Below are positions 34,623 to 46,523 of a stretch of DNA of 60,000 bases, piece by piece. The stretch is taken from contig CAIIXF020000011.1 of NCBI GenBank assembly GCA_903813345.2, positions 36,888,062 to 36,948,061 of the forward strand, given 5' to 3'. The number at the start of each line of letters is the position of its first letter. Positions within the stretch are counted from its first letter, which is position 1. Under the pieces are notes generated by a model. It made no database searches. It worked only from the letters and a program-made list of their open reading frames with translations, and was not told where the DNA came from. The position numbers and the translations under genes are program-made. This stretch comes from Owenia fusiformis (taxonomy: Eukaryota; Annelida; Polychaeta; Sabellida; Oweniidae).

Positions 34623-37600
34623 CTATAATTCCAATCCCAATGATTTAAGCTGTTTGGATACATTTTCAATGAGTTTATCTTTAAATCTGAGCATCGTGTC
34701 ATCAGCAATCTGTTCCTCCATCATCCGGGCACATTCACCTGGTTTTCCTAGATATTTATCAAAATGACATTTCTTGTAATGTTGGTTCATCGCCAAATCT
34801 ACGTTAACATCAACTGTATGGCCATTTGTGTCGTGACCCTTTGTCCGCACCCAACAAAAATGATTATGCATAACTACACATGCCTGTGGGTCAATGATTG
34901 ACTTCACTGAATAACCTGGACCACTTGGAGGAAGCCGGACTCTATGTCGTAAGGTTGCTAGTTTTTTAGGCATGTCCGTGTCTTCTGGCATCTGTGGATC
35001 CATGAAGAAATAATCATTCCGAAACATGTATGAAAGAGCCTTGTGCTCACTAGGCTGTCTGTTGTTAATTTCATCTAACATAGATTTATAGTCAAGGGTT
35101 GTCCGAGGTACTATCATTTCGTCCAAATCGGTGACAACAACCTTATTGTATTTATGCATGTTCCTGTAGAGACAATCACAGATAACTGGCGACATGGTAA
35201 GAAGTATAGACATTTCTCCAGGATCCGGTACAAATTGTGGAGCTTGCCTAAAATCGACAAAGCCTTCTTTTTGGTAATGTAGAAAAACCTTCGCCGATTC
35301 GTCCTCTATACTACTGTTATATATGGTTACCTTGTTGACTCCCCACAGTTTATGAAGCTCCATCCACTCAACTACCCTGTATGGATCAACTTTCCAAAAT
35401 GTTACTGAAACGCAATTTATGAAATCTTGTTTGGTTTCAGGTTTTTCAGGAACCTGAACAGTCATATATGTGGACGGTTCGGGCAGTTTTACATCTGTCT
35501 CTTCTAGTTCGATAGAGATTGCTTTGGGGATATCTTTACTTGTTTGTAATTTGCAGGTATAAATATGCTCCCGGAAGTATTTTCCATGTCGGTTATTTCC
35601 AGCACCTAAATGTAAAATTTCTGCAACTTCGACGAATGGATCTGTTGATACGTCATACCAGATATAACAATACACCTTTCTTTGTTCTACTTGGGATTCA
35701 GACACTGCGATAACTCGGATGACGGGATTGGTTAAAAGAGAAGGACGGTCATCATAGTACGCCGAGTATAAGTACATCTCCACTGAGGCATTCACGACCT
35801 GCCACACTCCATTGAATTCCTTCACATTGATCTTCAATGATCTGATATCATTCCCTTCCCGAACTTGCTCTAGTGTTGCAGGGTCCTGTGACAGCATCTT
35901 GTCGTTCAGCGTCAGCGTCGCCCTCGGTATGATATACATCAGTGCTAGCATCGATAGAAAACCACCAAGAAATATCAAAACCCTCAGCCTTTTCTGAAAC
36001 AAAAAGGCAAAATGAAATTAAAATATATCTTCTCATAATTCATATCAGCTGTACCATGAGGCTCACAGCCTATCAATATAAACATGATTTTTGTAATTAT
36101 GTTTACATTTATTATTATTTCTCATTTTTATTACCCCAAATCGTGATACGCACATCCTATATTGCATTTTCATATTCGCATTTAATGGCGGAGTGGTGTG
36201 ATTGTGACATATAGAGACTAGAGAGTCAAAGTTAGCGTTGTCACAACCGCAGTATTCACACAAGGGCAACAGCTGTCAAATATTTTCCTTAGAGAGAAAA
36301 CATGAACTTTTGCAACCAATTGTATTAATTTCTATATACTCTGGGAGCGATAAATGCTGTATAGTTGTTTTGGCGGCATTTTCAGTTAGGAGTCTTGGAT
36401 GAAACTTCCATCTAGGTGATAGCTTCGCAGAGTGGTAGGAAGTTCTCCCCCCCCAAAAAAAAAGCACGCCATTCATTTGCGGTATAACTGATGCTGATCA
36501 CTCCTTAAAGAATTTGAATATTAGTACAAAGTGTGTACCACAGGGGGCAAATTCGTGACACATTTTCTTACTATTTAGATCCTAACTTTTCAATTAGACA
36601 CTGTAAGAAGGCTAGTAAACCCTGGAAGATACAAAGCCATTAGAAATGTAGGAGCTGAAAATTTTGACATTTTTGACAGGTCGATTTTGTGTATGACTAT
36701 AGCTTGCTATAGTTTCTAGACCCATCCTTCTATGATGTATGGTTTTGTAGTGTTGAACTAAGACGTAAAATATGATTTAGATGGATTTTAAGGAAGTTTT
36801 GAACAAGTCCAAAATTTAAAAAATTGTAAATATTAGGTTTCAAATTTATGAATTTCAGGTATAGCCAAGGATGACCCTAATGGTTTTTATACCTGTACCT
36901 CAATGATGAAATATATCGTTTTAGACTGTGGAAGATGTAAAAGAGAACTAAGTTTTTAGAAAATTAAAGGTTTTAAACAAGTTCAAAATTTGAAAAATTT
37001 AGAAATAACAGTTCTCACCAATTTATGTAAAGCTTTGGATAGGCCCTGATAGTCGAAGTTTATGAACATAATAGTATCAACTATGATTTCATAGCTTAGA
37101 GACAGGTGTAGAAGATATTTGTGTTACAGCAGTTAATCGAAAAATCTGTCTCGTCCGAATGCCATTGGGACAGGCTAAAAGCGTTCAAATCAGGTGTTCA
37201 ATTTTGTAGGAAATATGTGCTATTTGGTGAAAAGTGTTCAGATTAGACAGGTTAAGTATGAAGGTTCACTGTTCGATTTAGGAGGTGTTCAGATTTCAAA
37301 TTTTTTTAACATGGGAGTCAAATGGAGGAAAAAATGGGACTGGGAAAAGTGTTCAGATTGGTAGGTGTTCAGAATAGTCAGGTGATGGGATGATTAGTAG
37401 GTGTTCAGATTTGCCAGGTGATGGAATGATTGGTAGGTGTTCAGATTAGCCAGGTGATGGGATGATTGGTAGGTGTTCAGATTAGTCAGGTGATGGGATG
37501 ATTGGTAGGTGTTCAGATTAGCCAGGTGTTGGGATATACATATTTCACTGTTGATATATCAGTTATACAAGATGATTAACTAGAATTACCAGGTATAGAT

Positions 37601-40600
37601 AGTTTATCCTATGATTTTACTTAAAGGAACTATATGTGTATTATCGGCAAAATGAAGTTTTACTTTTGATTTTCATAGTATTTCCAATGGATAAGTACCC
37701 GATCTTTCATTTGATACCAAAAACACCTCAAACAGACCACATCAGAGTTGACAGAGATGAATTTGATAATCTATAGTAACAATATGTAAGAGGAGATAAT
37801 CATTGCTTGAATTGCAACAAAATGAAGAAATCATGTTTCTCTTAATTAACTGTGTCTTTTTGTATTTTGACAATGTAGAACATTACATCTGACATGTTGA
37901 TATGAAAAAGTAAAAATGCTATAACACATAATAAATGTCTCCAAATGGTACTTTTAAATTAGTTATAGTTTTGTATTGTATTGTATATCTTTATTGCCCA
38001 TAATAAAATGGAGATGCAACAATACAATAAATTGCAAAGTACAATTTATGGCAAAAGTTAATATAGATATAAGACATGAAAAGCTATTCATCGAGCAAAA
38101 TGCTCGTGCTGTTCAACCGTTCTTTATATTGTTTGAAAATAATTTGTGTTATCTCATCTAAGAGAACAATTGCAATTGGATCTGGCATAACATTTTTCCA
38201 AAATTGTGCTTATTAAAACATTTCTTAAGTTCTTGCCTGTAAATGGAGTACTGTGCGGTATAACAATGAATTAAGATGTTAGTTTAACCGTTTCTAACTG
38301 AAATGAGTTAATTACATATAGGTTACATCGTTTAGACTAATTGATTAATCAATTTCTACACTGTACACCGTACTACATGTCTCGCTCTTTACATTGATTT
38401 TGCTAATTAATAAAAAGGTAGTTAGTAGGCCCCATAGATAAACTTTGCATAAAATTATTCTTAAATCCCTAGGAGCAGCTACACACTGGGGTGGGGGGGG
38501 GGTTAGGTTTAAGTCTTAAATTCATCTTTGGTTTCTTTCACACCTTAGTCCCTTTAGGGTCATCCTTGGCTATACCTGAAATTCGTCAATTTGAAACCTA
38601 ATATTTACAACTTTTTAACTCTTGGACTTATTTAAAACCTTAAACTTCCTTAGTTAAGTTTCATCTCGGGTATGTTTTACATCTTAGTTCCACACTCGAA
38701 AACTACATATTTCACCATAGAGGTATGGATGTAAAAACATAAGGGTCATCCATGGCAATACCTGAAGTTCGTAAATTTGAAACCTTATATTTACAATTTT
38801 TCAAATTTTGGGCTTGTTTAAAACCTTAAACTTCCTTAAAACCCAATCTAATTTATGTTTTACATCTTAATTACTCACTACAAAATAACTTTATACCACT
38901 CTGCGAACGTATCAACTAGGTGGAAGTTTCATCCAAGACGTCCCCCTAACTAAAAATGCTGCCAAACTAAAGTTAGATTTTTATTCCTTGCTCCTTGAGT
39001 AACATGAGTAAACGAAACATGCATCCGACTGTGAAATGATGGATTAATTTCCAACAGATGAAAATTAACGTATTTAAACAAAAGATGTTAACAATAAAAT
39101 TTACAAATTAATATTTTTATTAGATACAATATAAGCATTGTACTCATCCTACCTGTTCGTGTTGCTTCATAGTTATCGCAATGTTTTCATCGTTATTGTA
39201 ATGTTCATATATATCTCTCTTTGTACTGATCAGATTAAATACTGGAAATGGGATATTCTATTGTTCGAGCACAGGGTGATCAGAAAATATAGAAACTTTA
39301 GTGTTATTTCGATGACTCTATTACCCATACATCATGTACCACACTCATTATACACATTATATTATTCACCTATGCCTAGGTCATGTTTGCTCCAATTCAT
39401 CGACCGGGGCCTGGCCGATTGCAGTATTTTGTTCAAAACTGTTATCCCACCGAACGAAGTCGAGGGGATACAGGAAAGCCGTCCGTTCGTCCGTCCGTCC
39501 GATCGTCCGTCTGTCCGGGCAATAACTCAAATACCGATTGACAGATTTGATTTTATAGGCTTATGCCTTATTGGTGTGGGACCTCTGCTCTAGAAGGAAG
39601 TTTTAATATGGCCGCTCAATTCAAAATGGCCGCCATTTTCGTAAAGAAATGTGATCTATGATAACTCAATTTCTAGTGGACGGATTTGGTTCCAATTTTT
39701 CTTTTATTCAAAAAGAAATTTTCAAGATGGCTGCTGATTTTCAAAATGGCCGCCATTTTTCGCAAGAAAACGTTCTAAAATACCAGTAAACGGATTTCAA
39801 CCAAATTTTATATGCGAATGCCTTGGGACACAGTTGCTCTGTTCGAGAAAACATTTTCAAAAATTGCAAAATGCCCGCCATTTTGTCGTTAAAACGAAAT
39901 ATTTGATAACTAAAAATATAACTTGAATGTATTTAGTTCAAATTTTATATGCTGAAGCCAAGGGACACTGTTGCTCTGTTCAATCAAGGTACTCTGAGAA
40001 TCAATCTTCAAGATGGCATCTCAATTTTAAAATGGCCGCCACTTTTCCCCAATAAACATAATCTTTCATAACTCAAATAGCACTTAACGGATTTGGTTCA
40101 AATTTTATATGCTGGTGCTTAGGAATATAGTAGCCCTGTTCGAGAAAGAATTTTCAAGATGACAGCTGAATTTCAAAATGGCTGCCATTTTTTGTAAAAA
40201 AAACTTGTACCAGTGAACGAATTTGGTTCAAACTTTATATGCTGCTGACAAAGGAGAAGGAATTTACAAGTTGGCCACTAATTATCAAAATGTGTTTTGT
40301 TCGGTGGGATTTGCTACTCCGTGGAGTTGCTGTTTTACTAGTTTCAACTTGCTTCAAATTGACCAAACTTTTTTTAAATCATGTACAAGTTCTCGGGAGT
40401 TCATATCTGACCTCAAATTTGAGGTTTTTAAAAAAGAATTTATTTCAAAGAAAAAACATGTTAAAGCAACTGCAAAAAACAATTACAATACAGTTACATG
40501 GTAAACATCAGTTTACAATTTTACAATACAGTATTGGTTAAACGTTAGTCTTCAAGAAATTTGATACCATTGGCATTTTTTTTATTATTTAAAGGAGAAA

Positions 40601-41298
40601 ATCATTAGTATCATTTGTTTAGTTTTGCTTCCATGATTTTCCACTTTTCACCTCTGCCAACCCGTTTGTCCATAATAACCTTTGAGATTTCTTTGAAAAA
40701 CTAAGAAATAAACATGACATATCGAATTTTTCAAAACAGAAAAATATGTATATAGCAAGGCCTACAGGTCCGATTCCCCCTAGTAGCATTAACATTGGTT
40801 TCGTGTATGTCTATCATCAATATCTGAAACACAGCTATTATTGAAACTTATGATCGGATATAAGTATGATTTGTACCTCAAGGTAATAAAGTAATATCAT
40901 ATTAATGTTGAATCATGTTAACGTATATGTTCTTCTTTCCCTTTCTTCATATTCAATATTTGGTTACATCTATAACTATAATGACTAATACCGTATGTTG
41001 GAGGAGAAATAAATGTATTTGAAATTTTTGAAATAAATTGGCACTTTGGATCACCCTGTATAACTGCTCTTGAATTAAAATGCAACTGAATTATACATAT
41101 ATGTATATTAATATATAGTTGTGAGTGTGAAACAAAGGCAGATTCCATAGAGCAGAGAAAACTGGATACCAAATTAACGAGAAGGTCTGAAACCCTTATT
41201 TCCGCCAGTGTTCATTTTGGTTACCGCAATTTCAAAATACAAAACATCATCTTTACACAATTTTAACTTACCTTGATATTGTCGTTTTTCTGATTCAT
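34623..41298 (-). CDS. Glycosyltransferase family 92 (DUF23) protein, type II Golgi membrane enzyme
   Basis: The family adds galactose in beta linkage to glycans (for example C. elegans GALT-1); the acceptor here is unknown. The main exon is 34623-35993 (TAG at 34623-34625), preceded by a clear acceptor TTTTTGTTTCAG. I infer that it joins a 9-codon first exon, 41272-41298 (MNQKNDNIK|GTAAGT), giving about 465 residues with cytosolic tail, signal anchor (RVLIFLGGFLSMLALMYIIP) and luminal domain. Family hallmarks: FINCVSVTFWKVDPYRVVEW, GVNKVTIYNSS and the metal-binding DLDE in VVVTDLDEMIVPR (about residues 298-301), then HNHFCWV near the C-terminus. No ATG starts the main exon in frame near its 5' end. 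The 5.3-kb intron holds several repeats. The tiny first exon is an inference from phase, donor and topology; the main exon is secure. Confidence 0.88.
36367..38967. mobile_element. 2.6-kb inverted-repeat element in the GT92 intron
   Basis: Outer arms of about 70 bp (36367-36436 and 38894-38967) match in inverted orientation, including TCTTGGATGAAACTTCCA and TTCGCAGAGTGGTA. Further in, the segment TTTCAGGTATAGCCAAGGAT (about 36855) recurs inverted at 38555-38602 and again at 38744-38790, so the right side carries a tandem duplication of the inner arm. There is no ORF of note. The centre includes a 36-bp minisatellite. Terminal bases and target duplication are not clear; it could be a large MITE or two copies of a smaller element. 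Confidence 0.65.
37340..37535 (+). repeat. 36-bp minisatellite, about five copies
   Basis: The unit TAGGTGTTCAGATTAGCCAG plus GTGATGGGATGATTGG is repeated from 37340 to 37535. Single diverged GTGTTCAGATT copies occur just upstream (from about 37195), suggesting the array grew from that sequence. Confidence 0.85.
39470..40245 (+). repeat. Degenerate ~130-bp tandem repeat with ATGGCCGCCAT palindromes, led by a GTCCGTCCG run
   Basis: A GTCCGTCCGTCCGTC-type run (39481-39518) is followed by about five diverged units. Each has TTCAAGATGGC, a CAAAATGGCCGCCATTTT palindrome, GATAACTCAA, CGGATTTGGTTCAAATTTTA and GCTCTGTTCGAGAA. Palindromes lie near 39623, 39747, 39867, 40031 and 40178. CAARATGGCNGC matches the YY1 zinc-finger consensus. 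It sits in the GT92 intron; similar GTCCGTCCG-led repeats are common in invertebrate genomes. Confidence 0.75.
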
Positions 41299-44200
41299 GA
41301 TCTAAGCTGTAACTTTAATATCCGCATACAACATGTGCTATTGCAGCATTTGCAAAATAGAACTTCTCATTCATCATATGTTTTACAAAACCAGGAAATC
41401 CGCTGAGTTTCATAAACCATCGAATATCATAACGCACAGTTCTAAATACATGTATATTGTGTAGTAGAAGTAATCCTTTAAAACGAATCTAACATTTTAT
41501 CAACTCTGATTTCTTATCACTTGTGAAGTGCATTTGGATTGTGAAACGTCATGTAATTTTCATACAATGTACAATTACAAGGTAAATTTGCAAAATAAAA
41601 AGCAAAAAATACGAGCTGATAACTCAATGAGAGCAAAATACAAGCATATTGTAGATTGTGCTGAATTACAGATGAATTCAATCAAGAAGTTAAACATTAG
41701 CTAGGTTCAAAGTCTAACGTTCTGACAAGGAGGATTGGCTCCCAGGATCGAAACTCGATATTTTCCAACAATGAAAACGTCGAAATGTCGTTATTTTCTG
41801 AAATTAAAACCGACTATAAATTCAAAATAAACAGTTCAAAAGATTCGAACCAATATCTCGATCATTTCTTGTGAGTTTTGGAATTTTTCGTTTGGAAATA
41901 AGACCAAAATTCACGATTTAAATGTTGAAGTGAACAAAATGGCGGCTGTTTGAATTCGAATTTTGTATTACGACATACCCATATATGGGACAGAATATCG
42001 GTGGTGCACTCTGGGAGCCAATCCTCCTTGACGTTCTGATTTAGTTATCACGAAATAAATTAATAGATAACCTAAGCGTCCGTTCACATGATTGAAGAAT
42101 GAAATTGAATACATTGGATTTTGTAGAATATTGATATTTTGATAAGAAAATAATTACTCATATGATTTAATTTTATTCTGTGATATTTGGTTTGTTTCTC
42201 TGTTGACATTTTATATATTATATTAGACAGTCATGGCAACTCAATAAAAATACAATTGTATTCCTATGCAGATCATAAGAAAATTAAATGTCGTCCGGTA
42301 CTCCGCCACAAAAAATGAATATACCGTTTGAAAGTACTGACTTTTTTGCTTTTTACAACATAACTTTTTCCATGTATGATATCAATTGATTTTGATAAAA
42401 ATTAAATACTTTTGTTTAAAAAGTGAATATAGAATTGTGTGGAAAATGTCAATGACATGGTGCAATGTCTGCAATAGTAAAAAAATAGTACCATGGGTAT
42501 TGGGCTGGCATGATGGCAAGTGCTTAAAGATCACTGCTGTACCTTTGTTTAGACTTAAGATTGGAAGTGTATTACTGTAACCTTTATAATGAGGTACATG
42601 AAGTATAATTTCAAGCAAATTGATGAAATATTTTACGGATTATGATCAATAAGGGCCAAAACAAGATAAGTGGGGCAATTTGAAATTTTACGAGATATTC
42701 CGCAAAAGCCATTATTGTGTTAACCTTTACAATTACCTGCCGGTATATATACTTTCAAGTAAATCAATGCAAAACTATAGGATTTACAGCACAAAATTTG
42801 ATATTTTGACAATAAAAGCGGTGGCCATTTTGAATCTTGCAACATATTTTACCAAAACACGTACACGTTATTGTCAATCTGTATAATCTATAAGGTACCT
42901 GTACAATTGAGGAGCTTTTGAGACACTACTTTCTGGAGAATTGAAAGTTTTATATAGACACATTTCAAAAGTAAAACATTGCAATTGTTTTGGGAGAATT
43001 TAAATAAGCCACCAATGTGTAGACAGATAGACGAACAGACAGTGGATGGGAAGTTACGACTTCACCATCGTGAATTGGTTTAAGAGAAAAACATTGTTGA
43101 ATTCAGTTCTCCATATCGATACCCCTCGTTTAAATCGTAAATAAAATAAGACTTGTGGCAAAATGAAAGTGATTAATTATTTTACAAACTCATAATGATG
43201 CATATGGTATCTTTTAAAATCAATAGTGCATTTTCAGAAGTGTATTTTTGGGAATACATTTACAATTACAAAAAAATTATAGTACAGTATAAGGTGATAT
43301 TTCATTTCTTATTACTTCATAGAGAGTATGAAATGAAGACAAATGAAAATATGTATTTAATATATTTAATTTATTTTAATATGTATTTTTGTAAATTACT
43401 ATGATTACCCAAATTAGGTAAATATACCTTAATGTTACGTAATTACTACAAAATGATGTTTGCACATTCGTTTTGATCTGGCAATGTTGAATTGTGTTCA
43501 TGAGATTATATAAAAAGCAGGATATTCTCCTGTATGAGAATTAGTTTTTTAGAATAAATTAAAATCGATTACCCTGGAAATTATTAGTCACTTGTATTGA
43601 CGGTATATACTCTTTTATGACCAATATATTTTATGGTGCTGAGTTTTTTGTCTCACGTGGACAAACTTGTGAAAAAAGAAATGCCAACTTGACATTAAAA
43701 GATAATCTCGTAACATTGGTAATTGTGAATCTAAAAATGCTATAAATGAACAAGAATATAATTGCTCTACGAAACTCATAGGACGCCCCAAGAAGGTGTC
43801 ATGAATTTTATTCGATAGCTATTTTATATACGTCAATTTCGTAAGACAGGGTAATATGTCGTTTATGGAAATGGGAATTTTTTACTAGTCCTGAAAACAC
43901 AATTGAATTTACAATATCATAAGTCATGATATTTCTAGAAACGGCCCCCAGGAATTATTGAATGGCAAGTAAATTCCTGGCGAAATTGTTAGCATATAAT
44001 ATGCGATTCTTTATATCATCCAGGAAAATGGATCAAAGGTGTAAAAATGCTGTTCTTTGCCATCCTTCATTCAAAGGGCTTCATTTATTTCTCAATCCAG
44101 ATAGAATGAAGTGAAAGACCATTTGACCAAGGATATTTCTTTATACTTCAGTAGTACTTTCAAAACAGGTAACATACAATGACTAGGAATATGATCGTAT

Positions 44201-45742
44201 TTCAGTGAAATTGAAAAATATATGATATATTCTCGAACAGCAAATTACTGGTATAATAACATGCACGTTGATGCCCGTTTTTTAAATGCCATTGATTTTC
44301 CTTTGAATATTTAACGGCGTAAAACAAAGAGTATTTCTACCTCATCTAGTTGAAACAATTTAACCCCAAATTATGTTAGTTGCAATTAAATTAATTGTGG
44401 TTTTGAACAACTGGCTTTCCCCGGGAAAGGTTTGTAGTTAAAATAAGTAATGAATCTTTTATTCCCGAATATTTCTCAAAAAATTTGATCTCACATACAA
44501 CGGACGACGGTTTTCAGAAAGAACAGTCTGATGAAATAAGTCTAGCTGCAAGCCCTTATGAGCCTTCCCCTCAATCTACAAGTGTTGTGTTGGTGAAGTA
44601 GATCGTCTTGGAGCAACACTACTCTAGTTAAAATATACCTTTAAGTTTATCAACTCAGTGTGCGTGGGTTGTGTTAGTCATATCAACATATTTCTTTAGA
44701 CAATTTAACAATATACGTATCACTCACACATCTATTTGGGGAAGTTTTCCCTAGAACTGAGGAAGTAAAAAGTCATCATCACAATTGTATTATCACATGA
44801 CTCTAATTCAACCTGGTAATTCGTGGAATCCTGGGTACAGCACCTCCTTCAATCCCAGCATTTTCGATCGTTGATCGAATCCTCGAATCGTATCATTTGT
44901 TGAATGTTTTCTGTTATCTTAAATATAAAATCAGCTTCCTTTTTGAAGGTTCTCTTAGTAAACATGGAAGATTTCAAAGTATTGTTTAGAAAATATAAAG
45001 TTTAAAAAGATGGGAGCGAGAAACCTCCCTTAATTGTTATGACCAATGTTCTTGGGATGGTTCAAGAATGTATCGTGTTAGGCTTGTTCTCGTGAAATGC
45101 AGAGGTGGGTCATAACATCACATTCACAGAATATAAGCGGATTGTGAACGATGGGTTTACTCAGAACTCCATTGCATTCGGATCGAACAAGGTGCAATCT
45201 CTTCTCTCTACTAGTCTACAGGAATAGACAGCGCAGGTTACCATAGCAGTCGGTTCAGTACACGATTAAAGAGTAAGTTGCGTTTTTTGTTTGCTTGTTT
45301 CGGATTCCGCTAGCATTGCTTATTTATAAGTCCTCGGTTTAGTAATAGTTAGCATGTGTAAATGGTCTAAGCTTTGTTATTCATGAATGTTAGTGTTGGA
45401 CCTCGACCTGCAAATTGCTTTGGACAATGAAAAATACAGTTTACTACCAGTATAATGACTAATATGTATATTTCTTGAAAATTTCGTTGCAATTTCTAAT
45501 CCAGATATTTTATAAAATGATTTCTAAGAAAATAATTCAAAGAAGGTCAATGTTTAAAAATAGTTGACTTAGAACGCATAGTTAACATTGATCATGTCGG
45601 AATGATAAATAAATAATGAAATAAAATATAACATGTATACGTTTCAAATACTGCCCTTTTAGATTTCTCATTATACAGAACATCATTACTCATTATGATG
45701 TCTCACCAGCATTTGTTTTATCACTTATATTCTCTTCTTCAG
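41299..45742. other. Divergent intergenic region between GT92 and the lectin gene
   Basis: The genes flanking this interval are transcribed away from each other, so both promoters should lie here. A MITE (41726-42030) lies 0.4 kb upstream of the predicted GT92 start codon. A likely non-coding first exon of the lectin ends at 45272 (AAAGA|GTAAGTT). I see no further gene; the ORFs present are short and AT-rich. Confidence 0.55.
41726..42030. mobile_element. 305-bp MITE with 20-bp TIRs and 9-bp target duplication (MULE-like)
   Basis: The left end CAAGGAGGATTGGCTCCCAG and the right end CTGGGAGCCAATCCTCCTTG are perfect inverted repeats. ACGTTCTGA is directly repeated on both sides (41717-41725, 42031-42039). 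A 9-bp duplication is typical of Mutator-like elements. The interior is AT-rich and contains AAAATGGCGGCTG. It lies just upstream of the predicted GT92 first exon. Confidence 0.88.
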
Positions 45743-46170
45743 CCACTATGCCCCAATACTACGTGATACGCAGCCGTTTGAATGGGCTTGTGCTGGACAT
45801 TGCAAGGAGCAATCGTGAACCCGGTGCAGCTGTAATCCTATGGCCCGAGACTAACAATGACAATCAACTTTGGTACCTTGACAACGGGAAGATCAAGAGC
45901 AAATTGAACGACCTCGTTTTGGATATCAAAGGAGGTTGCTCTTGTCCAGGTACCCCAGTCATCATGTGGCATGGCGAGTGTGGGAAATCGTGGCAACAGT
46001 GGCACGTAGAATGTGATGGGACAATCAAAAGTGAACTCTGTGGACTTGTGCTTGACGTAAAGCAGAGTAACAGGGAGCACGGTGCAGAATTGATAGCTTA
46101 TTGTCACCATGGTGGATGCAACCAACAGTGGGATCTTCTACCGCGAGGTTCAGGTGGCTGCCACTGCTAA
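45743..46170 (+). CDS. Single-domain ricin-type (R-type) beta-trefoil lectin, 140 residues
   Basis: The coding exon follows the acceptor CTCTTCTTCAG at 45742; the start is ATG 45748 after five untranslated bases, and a non-coding first exon probably ends at 45272. Three pseudo-repeats (residues about 5-50, 51-93 and 94-132) each carry an R/K-S-x-L...LVLD segment and close with a QxW motif: QLW (40-42), QQW (83-85) and QQW (126-128). This is the beta-trefoil carbohydrate-binding fold, usually binding galactose or GalNAc. There is no signal peptide, membrane segment or attached catalytic or pore-forming domain. The tail GSGGCHC is cysteine-rich. The role is likely glycan recognition in immunity or self/non-self recognition (inference). 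An AATAAA lies at 46744-46749. Confidence 0.9.
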
Positions 46171-46283
46171 CTTGTATCTAGAACTATAGTAACGGATGAC
46201 GTGTACCGGTAGTATGTAACTGGACTAAAGAACTTTATCATTATCTATATACATGTATACTGTATCTATTTTGATACTCGCAA

Positions 46284-46523
46284 CACTGGCGGATCCAGGG
46301 GGAGGGGCCCATGGTGCTCCCCCCTTATGTGGACCCAGAATTTTCTAGGGCCCTCAAAATGGGCCTTTTGGGCATAATTTGGCATTTTGAGGCCTTTTTA
46401 GGCCAAATTACCAAAAATGGGCATTATATTTTCTAAATTTGGCCCAGTTATTGGTTTTGGGTGACCACAATCTTTTCCTGACTCAAAATTCGGGCCCTCC
46501 CTTAGCTTCTGGATCCGCCAGTG
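46284..46523. mobile_element. 240-bp MITE with TIR CACTGGCGGATCCAG
   Basis: The left end CACTGGCGGATCCAGGGGGA and the right end TTCTGGATCCGCCAGTG are inverted repeats. The interior is rich in GGGCC/GGCCC blocks. No clear target duplication is seen, so the superfamily is unresolved. It starts 114 bp after the lectin stop codon and may be inside its 3' UTR. Confidence 0.75.

Noticed and set aside
39138-40541. ORFs of 100-151 codons with Arg/Ser/Pro-rich segments
   Set aside because: They cross the GTCCGTCC run and the YY1-like tandem repeat; not gene-like.
39260-41070. Second CAGGGTGATC-ended Tc1/mariner-like element
   Set aside because: CAGGGTGATC near 39271 and GATCACCCTGTA near 41052 share only about 10 bases, and nothing further inward matches; chance or unrelated ends.
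45743-46170. Toxin gene of ricin type
   Set aside because: Only the carbohydrate-binding trefoil is present; there is no catalytic or pore-forming domain, so it is annotated as a lectin.
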